A DNA stretch of 64,000 bases from Taishania sp045629585 (GCA_045629585.1 JAZQRM010000049.1:1-64000); one strand, 5' to 3'. Positions 34,060-43,470 are shown, counted from the first letter of the stretch. Notes: generated from the letters alone by a model not told the origin. Made by a program: numbers and translations.

Positions 34060-34965
34060 TTATTTGCTTATTTCTTTTAATTGAAAAATAATTTCATTTA
34101 GAGCTCTTTTTGAAGCGTTCATGACTGGAAGGATAGGCCAAATGTGAGGCATGTCTGTACCAATAATTAGTTTGTGTTTGATAGCATCATTTTGCAAACG
34201 TTGAATCATTTTCTTTTGATCGGGAAATGTGATGTCATTTTCTGCAAGATACCAGTAGGAGTAAGGTAGATTATTAATGGGTCCAAATAGAGGAGAGATG
34301 GAAGGATGATCTAATGGTTGGCCGGGGTTTAGCATCTGCTTTGCCTCGGTTACTCCAACTCTACTAAGCATGGGGTCTATTTCATCTACCGATATAATTT
34401 CAGGATTTGATAGTGTCAAGTCTGTAACAGGTGAAATTAAAAATAAAGAGTGGGGGAGTTTATCTAAACCTTGTTCGCTTATCATTTTCTGGACTAAATT
34501 CAATATCAATGTACCACCAGCAGAATCCCCCATCAAAACGATTCTGTTGTTTTTAAATTTTTTGAGTGCTTCTTGATAAACACTGAAGATGTTATCTTGA
34601 ATAACTTGCCAATTATTTTCTGGAGCTTTGGGATAATCGACAAACCAGATGTCATAATCTGTTTTTTTTGCAATATTTGCAATGAAGTTCCAATGATGCT
34701 GCGTCGGTCCATAGACAAAGGCACCACCATGTATATATATTAGTAAATATCGTGCAAATGAAGATTTCTGTATTTCAGTAATCGTCGTTTCTTTTACTGT
34801 AATGATTCTTGAAGTATGTTTTTTTAGGAATCTACTCGAAGGTTTTAAGGCATTGTCATTCCTGAGCTTATTGTACTTAAGTGGCGATTTTTTAAAGATT
34901 CTTTTTACTCCTTTTAAGCGAATCACTAACATTGTTAAGTAATAAGAAAAGTCTTTATTGTTCAT
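34060..34965 (-). CDS. Alpha/beta hydrolase (hormone-sensitive-lipase-like)
   Basis: 301 residues. The oxyanion-hole motif IYIHGGAFVYG and the nucleophile elbow GDSAGG identify the HSL-like alpha/beta hydrolase group. A C-terminal His (MPHIWP) and DEIDPM can supply the rest of the triad. Probably an esterase on short or medium acyl esters. It lies downstream of an SDR gene on the same strand with a 154-nt gap. Confidence 0.85.
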   Translation of the reverse strand: MNNKDFSYYLTMLVIRLKGVKRIFKKSPLKYNKLRNDNALKPSSRFLKKHTSRIITVKETTITEIQKSSFARYLLIYIHGGAFVYGPTQHHWNFIANIAKKTDYDIWFVDYPKAPENNWQVIQDNIFSVYQEALKKFKNNRIVLMGDSAGGTLILNLVQKMISEQGLDKLPHSLFLISPVTDLTLSNPEIISVDEIDPMLSRVGVTEAKQMLNPGQPLDHPSISPLFGPINNLPYSYWYLAENDITFPDQKKMIQRLQNDAIKHKLIIGTDMPHIWPILPVMNASKRALNEIIFQLKEISK

Positions 34966-35119
34966 CTGTAGTAATTTAAAAGTCTTTGTAATATAACAAT
35001 AAAAAATAGATGAGCATGAGCTTAATTAAACTTACAATAATATTGGTTATAAATAGATTAAGTTAAATTAAAAGGATTTATCTAAGGCGATTTGAAAAAA
35101 ACAGTATTACAAATGAAAA

Positions 35120-35926
35120 CTATATCTTCATTTTAGCCATTTGCTTTGTTATGAAATTAACGGCTTTTTGTGGAGCTAGTCGGTAAAAGAAATCAAGCAT
35201 TTTAGCATCTTTCCCAACCAGTACACGGAATTTATTTTGCTCTATTCCTTCTATAATAATGGATGCGGCCTTTTGAGCTGAAGTTGTCTGGTTGGCTGCC
35301 GTACTTTCTTTTTGTTTTGCTTCTTGCTCCTTTGTTTGGATACCAGAATTGGACATTATATTTGTATTAATTGCCCCTGGATGTACAATTGTTACTCCAA
35401 CATTAGTTTTGAGTAATTCAGTATACAGACCTTCTGTTAATAACTTTACAGCTGCTTTTGATGCTCCATAAAACGTTTGTCCAGGGAAGGGTATAAAACC
35501 TCCCATACTTGAAATGTTTGCAATGTGCGCTTGAGGTCTTTTAAGTAGATGAGGCAAAAACGTTTTTGTCATGTATAAAGTACCATAAAAATTGATATTC
35601 ATAATTCTGTCAATAATATCGTACGATAAGTCATTCACATCAATAAAAGGCTGAATAATTCCTGCATTATTTATAATTGCATCGACTTGACCATGAATAT
35701 CAATTATAACAGGTGGAAGTAGTTCTACTGAAGTTCTATCAGCGATATTTAACACATGAAGTGAAACATTATGTACACCAATAATTTCCGCGGTTTCTTC
35801 TAGTCCTTTTTCATTAATATCAACCATGGCTACTTTAGCACCTTTTTGTACAAGTTGAATGGTTAATTCTCGACCCATTCCACTACCAGCTCCAGTAACA
35901 ACAAATACTTTTTTATCGATGATCAT
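35120..35926 (-). CDS. Short-chain dehydrogenase/reductase
   Basis: 268 residues. The Rossmann motif TGAGSGMG (near 12-19), the structural NNAG and the catalytic YGASK (Tyr and Lys) with a preceding ISS give a classical SDR. It may oxidise or reduce a lipid- or retinoid-like hydroxyl; the substrate is unknown. It stands downstream of the carotenoid operon together with a lipoprotein and a hydrolase gene, in the same direction. Confidence 0.88.
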   Translation of the reverse strand: MIIDKKVFVVTGAGSGMGRELTIQLVQKGAKVAMVDINEKGLEETAEIIGVHNVSLHVLNIADRTSVELLPPVIIDIHGQVDAIINNAGIIQPFIDVNDLSYDIIDRIMNINFYGTLYMTKTFLPHLLKRPQAHIANISSMGGFIPFPGQTFYGASKAAVKLLTEGLYTELLKTNVGVTIVHPGAINTNIMSNSGIQTKEQEAKQKESTAANQTTSAQKAASIIIEGIEQNKFRVLVGKDAKMLDFFYRLAPQKAVNFITKQMAKMKI

Positions 35927-35976
35927 ACTACCATTTTAAATTATTGATTTAATGAATATAGTATTTATTATTGTAA

Positions 35977-36528
35977 CTATTTGAAAGATAGTGTGCCAAT
36001 AACTTGTTCAAATACCAGAGCGTAGTCATTAGATGATTTTTTTTCCATGGTGACGGTAACTTGATATTTGGTTGTATCTATTAGGTGATTGTAAACTAGA
36101 AATGTATAATCACGACCATTAATGTGGCTTTGACATTTATCAAATTTATACTTTACATTATTAATATTCTTGTAATTTGATTCGGTAATCTGACCGTTTA
36201 AGTAGGTTGCTATAGTTTCTGTTATGGTTTTGTCTAAATTAGATAATTCGTTACGATCTATTTCTGTTCTTTCAATGTTCAGATTTTCCATGAAATCAGT
36301 TTCTCCAATTTGATTACTCCTAATTATAAATTCAAGATTTAAGAAATTAGTATCTAAATCTAGCGAATCAGGGAAAAATAAAATATACGAATTTGTTTCA
36401 TATCGCACCCAGTCATCATTTACATAATCCGGTAATAAAGGAGTCGATTCACTGTTAGATTGATTACAAGCCAAAAATGTAAATAGTGAAAATAAAGTGT
36501 ACAACACTACTTTTCGATTCAGAGACAT
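35977..36528 (-). CDS. Lipoprotein of unknown function
   Basis: 183 residues. The N-terminus ends in a lipobox FTFLAC with lipidated Cys at about 21, followed by a Ser/Asn-rich spacer. The remainder looks like a single alpha/beta domain (YILFFPDSLDLD, YKFDKCQSHINGRDYTFLVY). No family recognised. It is 79 nt downstream of the crtY-type gene and could be read through from that operon. Confidence 0.65.
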   Translation of the reverse strand: MSLNRKVVLYTLFSLFTFLACNQSNSESTPLLPDYVNDDWVRYETNSYILFFPDSLDLDTNFLNLEFIIRSNQIGETDFMENLNIERTEIDRNELSNLDKTITETIATYLNGQITESNYKNINNVKYKFDKCQSHINGRDYTFLVYNHLIDTTKYQVTVTMEKKSSNDYALVFEQVIGTLSFK

Positions 36529-36607
36529 AAATCTAGTCTTAAATGTTAATATATTAAATAAAAATACGAAAAAAAAAGAGCACTTATGAGTGATGGTGAG
36601 GCAATCG

Positions 36608-37324
36608 TTAATTCATTTCTTCTTGAAAAGTTGGGGTCGTTCTAGGGCCAAATTTTTTAAAGAAGAAAATTACCCACAAAAACTGTGTATACCCATAAAC
36701 CATATCTTCTAGTGGTATGGTACCTATTCTAAGTGTTAAAAATTCGCTGGGGTTGTAGTTTACAATTGGCGATTCTAATCCTGTTCCTGTCAAAACGCCA
36801 TTCACTGGAAAAAAACCTAACATTAAGATTGTAAATACCAATGAAGCCTCACCAATCCAGCGCACCCGGAACACAAAATACAACAAAAACATTGACAGTG
36901 CTGTGAGTATTGCAGTGATAAATGTATAAGCTTTGTCAGGGTAGAGAAGAGCGGCTACAGAACAAACGATTATAGTTAGAAATGCGATTATTGAATTAAA
37001 ATAATTTATCCAATTTAAATCGAAAAAACGTGTAACACTATAATAGGTGAAAGTACAAGAGAAAGGAATACATAGAAAAAATAACCATTCTTCTAAGGGT
37101 AAACCTAGTAGCGTTATACCCATGGTATAGTCATTGTTGAACCACCAAACACCCATTTTTGTGAACCAAACATCCCATAACACAAAGGGTATACCTACAA
37201 CGATAGCGGCTTTTAAATAAGCTATAAAATATCTATTAAATTTCAATCTTTTATCAAAGGAATAGATAAAGCAAATGATAACTGTAAAAAAGTTAACAAG
37301 TAAGTAAGTATAAGTATGCAGCAT
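36608..37324 (-). CDS. Lycopene beta-cyclase, CrtYc-CrtYd fused type
   Basis: 238 residues, about seven transmembrane helices. It carries two PLEE/PLED motifs, PLEEWLFF in the first half (about 76-83) and PLEDMVYGY in the second (about 205-213), the signature of the lycopene cyclases whose halves are separate subunits (CrtYc and CrtYd) in actinobacteria and fused in archaea and Bacteroidota. It should convert lycopene to beta-carotene. Its ATG abuts the stop of crtZ. Stop at 36608 is followed by a lipoprotein gene. Confidence 0.9.
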   Translation of the reverse strand: MLHTYTYLLVNFFTVIICFIYSFDKRLKFNRYFIAYLKAAIVVGIPFVLWDVWFTKMGVWWFNNDYTMGITLLGLPLEEWLFFLCIPFSCTFTYYSVTRFFDLNWINYFNSIIAFLTIIVCSVAALLYPDKAYTFITAILTALSMFLLYFVFRVRWIGEASLVFTILMLGFFPVNGVLTGTGLESPIVNYNPSEFLTLRIGTIPLEDMVYGYTQFLWVIFFFKKFGPRTTPTFQEEMN

Positions 37325-37770
37325 TATTTTTTATACATTTTAAAGTATTTAATAGGCACCCAAAGAAAACCAAAACATTCTCCATCTTCTTTATTGGTAT
37401 GTTTATGATGTTGTTTATGTGCACGTCTAATTCCTAAGAAATAGGTGCTATCAGTTGATCTGAAAATTTTTACACGTTGATGAATAAAAATGTCGTGAAC
37501 AAAAAAATAGGCCATTCCATATAAAGTAATTCCCAAGCCTATGTAAAATTTAGAGTCCCAATCATTGTCTATGCCACTAAATATTAAAAGTATAGCTGGT
37601 ATGGCAAAAATCACGAAAAACCAATCGTTTTGCTCCATAGGACCATCTGTACTATGATCATGATGGTCTCTATGAAGAATCCACAGAAAGCCATGCATCA
37701 CATATTTGTGTATTAACCAGGTCAATGGTTCCATGAGTAAAAACGTTACGATAATTAATAGTAAATTCAT
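37324..37770 (-). CDS. crtZ: Beta-carotene hydroxylase (fatty-acid-hydroxylase type)
   Basis: 148 residues, membrane di-iron hydroxylase. Histidine clusters are H21-x4-H26, H33-xx-HH (36, 37), H92-x4-H97 and H118-xx-HH (121, 122), as in CrtZ. It hydroxylates the beta rings of beta-carotene to give beta-cryptoxanthin and zeaxanthin. It shares one base with the cyclase gene downstream and is 5 nt from the 152-residue gene upstream. Confidence 0.93.
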   Translation of the reverse strand: MNLLLIIVTFLLMEPLTWLIHKYVMHGFLWILHRDHHDHSTDGPMEQNDWFFVIFAIPAILLIFSGIDNDWDSKFYIGLGITLYGMAYFFVHDIFIHQRVKIFRSTDSTYFLGIRRAHKQHHKHTNKEDGECFGFLWVPIKYFKMYKK

Positions 37771-37775
37771 CTAAA

Positions 37776-38234
37776 TTAATCTTTTAAAATACTTTCAATC
37801 AGATGATTAAGTGATTTTTGTTCAACCTGTTGTTTATGTTGTGTGAGAAATGATTTATCAGTACTTAGATTATTTTGATAATTTAAGAATTTTGGGCATT
37901 TCTTTTGAATTGAATATCGGATAAATCGGATTTCTATATTTTCAGGCTGTTGCTGAACCGCTTTTTCGATATTTGCTTTACCTTTTTTAAATGTCGCTAA
38001 TTTGTCGAAGGGATTACTTAAGTGGTTTGCCCACATAATCTGAAAGGCACCAAGATAAGCAAGTTCTACATTCGTTTTGTTATTTTGACGCTCTAGCTTT
38101 GTTAACCAATTATTACAAGCGCTTTTGTTTTCTGCTGCATATGGGTAATCACTTCTAATACTTTCCAAAGGTAAACTCGTAATCACTAGAAATACGCATC
38201 CAATTACAGAAGCAATGATCGATTGGGATATCAT
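37776..38234 (-). CDS. Conserved membrane-anchored protein of the carotenoid operon, function unknown
   Basis: 152 residues with a single hydrophobic N-terminal segment (about 4-22), either an anchor or a signal peptide, followed by a helical, Lys/Gln-rich domain with LAYLGAFQIMWANH and NIEIRFIRYSIQ. The start overlaps the crtB stop by 4 nt and the stop is 5 nt from crtZ, so it is translationally embedded in the pathway, which suggests a role tied to carotenoid synthesis or its membrane assembly. No family is recognised and no catalytic motif is visible. Confidence 0.7.
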   Translation of the reverse strand: MISQSIIASVIGCVFLVITSLPLESIRSDYPYAAENKSACNNWLTKLERQNNKTNVELAYLGAFQIMWANHLSNPFDKLATFKKGKANIEKAVQQQPENIEIRFIRYSIQKKCPKFLNYQNNLSTDKSFLTQHKQQVEQKSLNHLIESILKD

Positions 38235-39067
38235 CTTAGAATGGTTTTATATTCCACATAACTACTCATCATTAAAGATAACTTTCTTGAATTAGGTATT
38301 CGTATTCGTTCATTTAAAATACGATTTGCAGATAAGCGTCTAATTTTTTTAAACAAAGAAATATAGTACTTATAAGCTAAAAAAACCCCCAGTTTAGAGC
38401 TGTTAGGTAATAGTTTTATGCCAATTAAAGCTTCTTTAAATTCATCATTTATTTCCTTTTCGATACTTGCTTTAACATGGTTATTAAATGTTGAAAAATC
38501 AACTCCAGGAAAATAGGTTCTACCGAGTACTTGATAATCATCTTTAAGATCTCTTAAGAAATTAATTTTTTGAAATGCAGAACCAAGTTTCATCGCAAAT
38601 GGTTTCAAATTGTTATACTTAGTGACATCTCCATTTACAAAAACTTGAAGGCACATCAATCCTACTACTTCAGCAGATCCTACGATATATTCCTTGTATT
38701 TTTCAGAATTATACTCCATCGGTTCAAGATCCATAGCCATACTTTTTAGAAATAATCGTATTAGATTATGATCGATTTGATATTGATTAACAACAGATTG
38801 AAAGGCATTTAAAATAGGATTCAATGAAATTCCATCTTTTATTGCTATCCAGGTTTCTGTTGTGAATTTCTCCAATAGTTCTTTTTTGTTGTAACCATGA
38901 AAGCTATCAACAATCTCGTCTGCTAATCGAACATATCCGTAGATAGAGTGAATTGCTGGTCTAATTTTTTTCCCCAATGCAAGGATACCAATAGAAAAGC
39001 TAGTGCTGTATTTATTAGTGGTTAATTTACTTACTTGCACGGATAAATCATCATATGTTTTTTTCAT
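38231..39067 (-). CDS. crtB: Phytoene synthase
   Basis: 278 residues, squalene/phytoene synthase family. It condenses two geranylgeranyl diphosphates into phytoene. The two aspartate-rich motifs are visible: RLADEIVDSF (about 45) and NFLRDLKDDY (about 175-184) for Mg-diphosphate binding. It is 6 nt downstream of crtI and overlaps the next gene by 4 nt. Confidence 0.94.
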   Translation of the reverse strand: MKKTYDDLSVQVSKLTTNKYSTSFSIGILALGKKIRPAIHSIYGYVRLADEIVDSFHGYNKKELLEKFTTETWIAIKDGISLNPILNAFQSVVNQYQIDHNLIRLFLKSMAMDLEPMEYNSEKYKEYIVGSAEVVGLMCLQVFVNGDVTKYNNLKPFAMKLGSAFQKINFLRDLKDDYQVLGRTYFPGVDFSTFNNHVKASIEKEINDEFKEALIGIKLLPNSSKLGVFLAYKYYISLFKKIRRLSANRILNERIRIPNSRKLSLMMSSYVEYKTILR

Positions 39068-39073
39068 ATAACA

Positions 39074-40543
39074 TTAGATTTTATTAATAACTTCATTCGC
39101 TACAATGCGTCCTGATATAATTGATGGGGGGACTCCTGGTCCCGGGATTGTTAATTGCCCTGTATAGTAAAGATTTTTTATCTTTTTATTTTTTATAGTT
39201 GGTTTTAGAACTGCAGTTTGTTTAAGTGTGTTTGCTAGCCCATAGGCGTTCCCTCCGTAAGCATTGTAATCTTTTTTGAAGTCTGTGACGCAATAGCTTC
39301 GTTTATAATCAATTTTATCTTCTAGATTAGTGATGTTAAGATGTTTTTCAATGCGGCTTATCATGTTCTTAAAATAATACTCTCTCGTTTCTTCTTTGTC
39401 TGGTAGATTGATCGAAATAGGCATTAAAAGAAATACATTTTCATGACCTTCAGGTGCTACGTTTGGATCCGTTTTTGAAGGGCAACAAGCGTAGAATAAT
39501 GGTTTATCAGGCCATTTCGGGTTGTTATATATTTCAGCAACATGATCGTCTAAATCATTCTCAAAAAAAAGTGTATGATGTTTAAGGTTTGGAAGTTTTT
39601 CTTTGAAACCTAAATAGTAAATCAAACAAGAAGGTGCAAAAGTTCTTGTTTCCCAATATTTATCGTCGTAATTCCTTTTGTCTTCTTTTAAGAGCGTCTC
39701 AGTATGTGCGTAATCTGCTGCAGAAATCACACTATCAAAAATCAATTCTTCTCCATTAATACTAAGTTGTGTTTGATTATTTGGCAGAGCTTTGATTTCT
39801 GTCACAGCTGAATTAAAATGAAATTTAACACCTTGTTGTTCCCCAATATTCTTCATGGCTAAAACAAGTTGATAGAATCCACCCATTGGGTACCAAGTGC
39901 CAATCGTGTATCCACCATAATTCATTAAGCTATATAAGGCTGGTATTTCTTTTGGCGATGCCCCCAAAAATATGACAGGGAATTCCATTAATGCGATTAG
40001 CTTGGGATGTTTAAAATAGCGTTTGACATACGTCCTAAAATTGGTTAGAATGTCAAATTTTAAAGACTTAAAGCCTAAACTTGGGCTGACAAATTCGAAC
40101 CAAGAATAGCAAGGTTTGTTAACAAACTCATTCATTCCAACTTCATATTTGTATTTAGCTGAATCCATGAATTTATCTAACCTTTTTCCAGCTCCAGGCT
40201 CAATAGCTTCAAATAAACTTCTTAATGATTCATAGTCTTGTGGTACTTGTAAATTTTCATCACTAAATATCATCTCAAATTGAGGGTTTAAGGAGACTAA
40301 CTCGAAGAAATGAGATTGATCCGTTCCAAAATCTTGAAAAAACTTATTGATTATATCAGGCATCCAATACCAACTCGGCCCCATGTCAAATACATATCCA
40401 TCCTCCGTTTTAAATTGTCTTGCTCTTCCACCAGGTTGATCGTTTTTCTCATATACATGAACTTCAAATCCTGCTTTAGCGCTATATGCAGCAGCAGATA
40501 AACCTGATATTCCAGAACCAATTACGGCAATTCTCTTTGTCAT
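39074..40543 (-). CDS. crtI: Phytoene desaturase
   Basis: 489 residues. CrtI-type FAD-dependent desaturase that converts phytoene to lycopene in several steps. The FAD dinucleotide fold is at the N-terminus (IGSGISGLSAAAY, then VYEKNDQPGGRAR), and the C-terminal block YYTGQLTIPGPGVPPSIISG is the carotenoid-desaturase signature. First gene of crtI-crtB-hypothetical-crtZ-cyclase, predicted to yield zeaxanthin. Upstream lies a ~500-bp non-coding stretch. Confidence 0.95.
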   Translation of the reverse strand: MTKRIAVIGSGISGLSAAAYSAKAGFEVHVYEKNDQPGGRARQFKTEDGYVFDMGPSWYWMPDIINKFFQDFGTDQSHFFELVSLNPQFEMIFSDENLQVPQDYESLRSLFEAIEPGAGKRLDKFMDSAKYKYEVGMNEFVNKPCYSWFEFVSPSLGFKSLKFDILTNFRTYVKRYFKHPKLIALMEFPVIFLGASPKEIPALYSLMNYGGYTIGTWYPMGGFYQLVLAMKNIGEQQGVKFHFNSAVTEIKALPNNQTQLSINGEELIFDSVISAADYAHTETLLKEDKRNYDDKYWETRTFAPSCLIYYLGFKEKLPNLKHHTLFFENDLDDHVAEIYNNPKWPDKPLFYACCPSKTDPNVAPEGHENVFLLMPISINLPDKEETREYYFKNMISRIEKHLNITNLEDKIDYKRSYCVTDFKKDYNAYGGNAYGLANTLKQTAVLKPTIKNKKIKNLYYTGQLTIPGPGVPPSIISGRIVANEVINKI

Positions 40544-40801
40544 TGTAATTTAATAGTTAGTTTACAAAAGCACCTATTAGTATTGTTTTAGACAATATTA
40601 GTTAAAATATTAGTTTAATTTACCTCTACATTAGAAAAAAAAGTAGAAAACTCCAAAATAACACTTAATAAAACCACTTTAGATTATGCAAATTCTTGAA
40701 TATGGTTTATTTTTAAACTATATAAATGATTTGGTAACTTATCTAAAAGATACCTAAATATCATTTTTAACTTTTTGGAATCCTACTCCTATTATCATAA
40801 T

Positions 40802-40831
40802 AAATGTGAAATTTTTATAGTTTTCACATTT
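40802..40831. repeat. 10-bp inverted repeat in the crtI/FUSC-like intergenic region
   Basis: AAATGTGAAA (40802-40811) is the reverse complement of TTTCACATTT (40822-40831), with a 10-nt AT-rich loop. The TGTGA/TCACA half-sites recall CRP operators, but the spacing is wrong. It may be an operator or a hairpin. Confidence 0.4.
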
Positions 40832-40989
40832 AACTTTATGTCTAATGTTTTTTTTAACAGCGGGTAATCAAAGTAGTCTGTTGAGATTTGGTCTAATCGA
40901 GCAAATAATGAGATTGATAGGTTTAAAAACATAACAAGAGCATATTGCATTTCTGGTCTAATTTTTTTTAACCAAAAAAAGATAATGCA

Positions 40990-41021
40990 TTGTTTTGAAT
41001 CAATTAAAGAGGGTATTTTTG
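40990..41021 (+). promoter_or_regulatory. Promoter of the FUSC-like gene (-33 and -7)
   Basis: TTG (40990-40992), 21 nt, TATTTTTG (41014-41021), a good match to TTG-N17-23-TAnnTTTG. The element ends 25 nt before the ATG. Confidence 0.6.
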
Positions 41022-41046
41022 CTTTAATCAGAAGTCAGCAGAGCGT

Positions 41047-41550
41047 ATGAAACAAATAGGTATTAAGATGGAAATGAATAGAAGAGAATGGATTTATCTT
41101 ATTAAGTGTGTTGTATCTGCAATGTTATGTTATTCATTCTTTTTTGTGGTTCCTGAACTGCCTATTTATTGGGCCTTAATTTCAACCGTTATTGTTTTGT
41201 CTCCAGATAATGATAATCAACTGGCTTATACGCGAATTAAGTCAAATGTTTTAGGTGGTTTGGTTGGATTACTTTTGTATGCAATACCTCTTCCAAATAT
41301 GTTAATCGTCGCGTTAGGTATTACTCTTACGATTTTAATTGGGTATTTTTTACAGATTCAAAATACAGTTAGATCAGGAATGGCAGCCGTTATTATTGTG
41401 TTAGTGGAAACTAAAGACGTCAAAGATTGGTCTGTCCCTGTGGATCGAATAATTTGTGTATTTATAGGCTGTCTAGTTTCTCTATTTGTGACTTATATTT
41501 TTTCTTTTTTTCAAAATACTGTAAGTACAGAAAATGTAGAAAAAGTTTAA
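41047..41550 (+). CDS. FUSC/aromatic-acid-exporter-like membrane protein
   Basis: 167 residues with about five transmembrane helices. The block YWALISTVIVLSP followed by a TRIKSNVLGGLVGLL helix is the N-terminal membrane module of the FUSC/ArAE (PET) exporters, but the cytoplasmic C-terminal part of full-length members is missing, as in the short DUF939-like proteins. It might export small acids or simply be a membrane component. The start could also be 21 nt later (MEMNRREW). No link to the adjacent fatty-acid ligase is proven. Confidence 0.7.
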   Translation: MKQIGIKMEMNRREWIYLIKCVVSAMLCYSFFFVVPELPIYWALISTVIVLSPDNDNQLAYTRIKSNVLGGLVGLLLYAIPLPNMLIVALGITLTILIGYFLQIQNTVRSGMAAVIIVLVETKDVKDWSVPVDRIICVFIGCLVSLFVTYIFSFFQNTVSTENVEKV

Positions 41551-41654
41551 TTATTTCAATATCAAAAGGCAAGTATTTTAAATCTGTTAAAGCTTGTTTA
41601 AACAGCTTAAAATTTTGGTTTTTTTTACGTTATTTGTAGTATTAATAGGAGTTT

Positions 41655-43424
41655 ATGACAAAACCAACTAGATTATTCGACTTGTTGCAAGTTCATCAAG
41701 AAATTGTTCCAGGAACGAATATATTTCATTATAAAGAGAGCGATCAATGGGTCGGCGTATCAACAGATAATTTTATTGAACGTGTTAACACAATATCTAA
41801 AGGTTTGTTAGCGTCTGGCGTTCAACCTAATGATAAAGTTGGTCTAATTAGTGAAAACAGATTAGAGTGGAATCTACTTGATTTTGCAGTGCAACAAGTG
41901 GGAGCGGTTCTAGTAGCAATTTATCCGAATATCTCTGATAATGATTATCGTTTCATATTAAATGACGCCGAAATAAAATTATGTTTTGTTAGTAATGATA
42001 GCTTATTTCAACGATTATTAGCTATTAAAAATGATCTCCAAACGTTAAACGAAGTTTATACTTTAAACATTTACCAAAATATCCCTAATTGGAGTGAAAT
42101 GGTAGTCAAAGGTGTGGATGTTTCCAACGAAATTCTCAATGAAAGAAAACTTCTGGTTAAACCTACTGATTTAGCCACTTTGATTTACACATCGGGTACA
42201 ACTGGTGTGCCTAAAGGTGTTATGCTTACTCATGAAAATCTATTGGCTGACGTTAACAGTTCAATTTATTCATTTCCAGTTACCGCTTACGACAAAGCTT
42301 TAACCTTTTTACCATCATGTCATGCTTATGAACGCGTATTTCAGTATGTCTATATAGGGATGGGGTTGTCCATCTATTATGCACAATCAATTGATACGCT
42401 AGGGGAGGATATAAAATCAGTTAAACCACAAATATTCTCAGCTGTTCCAAGAGTGTTAGAGAAGGTGTACGAGAAAATAATGGCAACAGGGGAATCATTG
42501 ACTGGTATCAAACGTGCTTTGTTCTTTTGGGCGATAAGATTGGGCGAAAAATATGATTTAGATGAAACAAAATTTTCGGCAAGTTATAGATTTCAATTAA
42601 AGATTGCCCGCAAATTGATTTTCACTAAATGGAAAGAAGCGCTAGGGGGCGAAATTAAAGGTATAGCATCCGGTAGTGCTACGCTACAAACGAGATTGTT
42701 AAAACTTTATTTAGCAGCTGGAATTCCAATATTCGAGGGGTATGGTTTAACTGAAGCAGGACCTTGCTTATCGGTGAATTGCATAAAAAGAGGGATTAAA
42801 ATTGGAACCGTTGGTTTACCATTAGTTGATATAGAAATAAAGTTAGCGGAAGATGGTGAAATTCTTGCAAAAGGTAAAAATATAATGCAAGGATACTATA
42901 AAAATCCAGAAGCAACAGCTGAAGTTATAAAAGACGGATGGTTATATACGGGGGATATTGGTGTTTGGGATGGCAAATTTTTAAAGATTATCGATCGGAA
43001 AAAAGAAATGTTCAAGACATCAGGAGGTAAATACGTTGTTCCACAACAGATAGAAGCGAAAATGAGCGAATCAACTTGGATTGAACAGATCATGGTCGTA
43101 GGTGAAGGCCAAAAATTCCCGGCTGCATTGATTGTTCCAGCTTATGATAAACTTACAGAATGGTTGAAGTCTACAGGAGAATCTTTATCTTCTTTATCAC
43201 GCGAGGATTTGATGAAGAATATTAAGATCAAAGAAAAAATAAAGCAGGAAGTTGATCGAATTAATTCAAATTTTGGAAACTGGGAAAGGATTAAAGATTT
43301 TCGTCTGCTACCGGCAGAGTTTTCTATTGAGACGGGCGAACTCACGCCAACGTTAAAAATTAAACGAAAGATTATTGAGCAAAAATATCGTCAATTAATT
43401 GAGCAGATTTATTTGAAAGCTTAA
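41655..43424 (+). CDS. Long-chain fatty-acid--CoA ligase (AMP-forming)
   Basis: 589 residues, ANL superfamily. It activates fatty acids to acyl-CoA through an acyl-AMP. The P-loop-like motif LIYTSGTTGVPKGVM (about 178-192) and YTGDIG with the following IDRKKEMFKTSGGKYV are conserved. Unusually for this phylum, an AGGAG (41647-41651) lies 3 nt before the ATG. A strong terminator follows. Confidence 0.94.
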   Translation: MTKPTRLFDLLQVHQEIVPGTNIFHYKESDQWVGVSTDNFIERVNTISKGLLASGVQPNDKVGLISENRLEWNLLDFAVQQVGAVLVAIYPNISDNDYRFILNDAEIKLCFVSNDSLFQRLLAIKNDLQTLNEVYTLNIYQNIPNWSEMVVKGVDVSNEILNERKLLVKPTDLATLIYTSGTTGVPKGVMLTHENLLADVNSSIYSFPVTAYDKALTFLPSCHAYERVFQYVYIGMGLSIYYAQSIDTLGEDIKSVKPQIFSAVPRVLEKVYEKIMATGESLTGIKRALFFWAIRLGEKYDLDETKFSASYRFQLKIARKLIFTKWKEALGGEIKGIASGSATLQTRLLKLYLAAGIPIFEGYGLTEAGPCLSVNCIKRGIKIGTVGLPLVDIEIKLAEDGEILAKGKNIMQGYYKNPEATAEVIKDGWLYTGDIGVWDGKFLKIIDRKKEMFKTSGGKYVVPQQIEAKMSESTWIEQIMVVGEGQKFPAALIVPAYDKLTEWLKSTGESLSSLSREDLMKNIKIKEKIKQEVDRINSNFGNWERIKDFRLLPAEFSIETGELTPTLKIKRKIIEQKYRQLIEQIYLKA

Positions 43425-43429
43425 ATCAC

Positions 43430-43470
43430 AATAAAAAAAAGGAACTTCATAAGGGTTCCTTTTTTTTATT
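43430..43470. terminator. Terminator of the acyl-CoA ligase gene
   Basis: GGAAC (43441-43445) and GTTCC (43455-43459) flanked by eight A and eight T that extend the stem to 16 pairs. It can act in both directions, but only the plus-strand gene ends here. Confidence 0.9.

Larger units (their letters stand above)
40544..41046. other. Divergent intergenic region between crtI and the FUSC-like gene
   Basis: About 500 bp, very AT-rich. It holds a TTG-N21-TATTTTTG promoter for the rightward gene (40990-41021) and an inverted repeat at 40802-40831. A TGCTTTTG variant near 40567 on the minus strand could serve crtI. The only open frame starting with ATG in the middle (40686) is 23 codons and has no support. 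No RNA gene recognised. Confidence 0.6.

Noticed and set aside
40686..40757. 23-codon open frame in the crtI/FUSC-like intergenic region
   Set aside because: No promoter motif at a suitable distance, no ribosome-binding site and no recognisable sequence; expected by chance in AT-rich DNA.
40802..40831. CRP-type operator
   Set aside because: Half-sites TGTGA and TCACA are 14 nt apart instead of 6.
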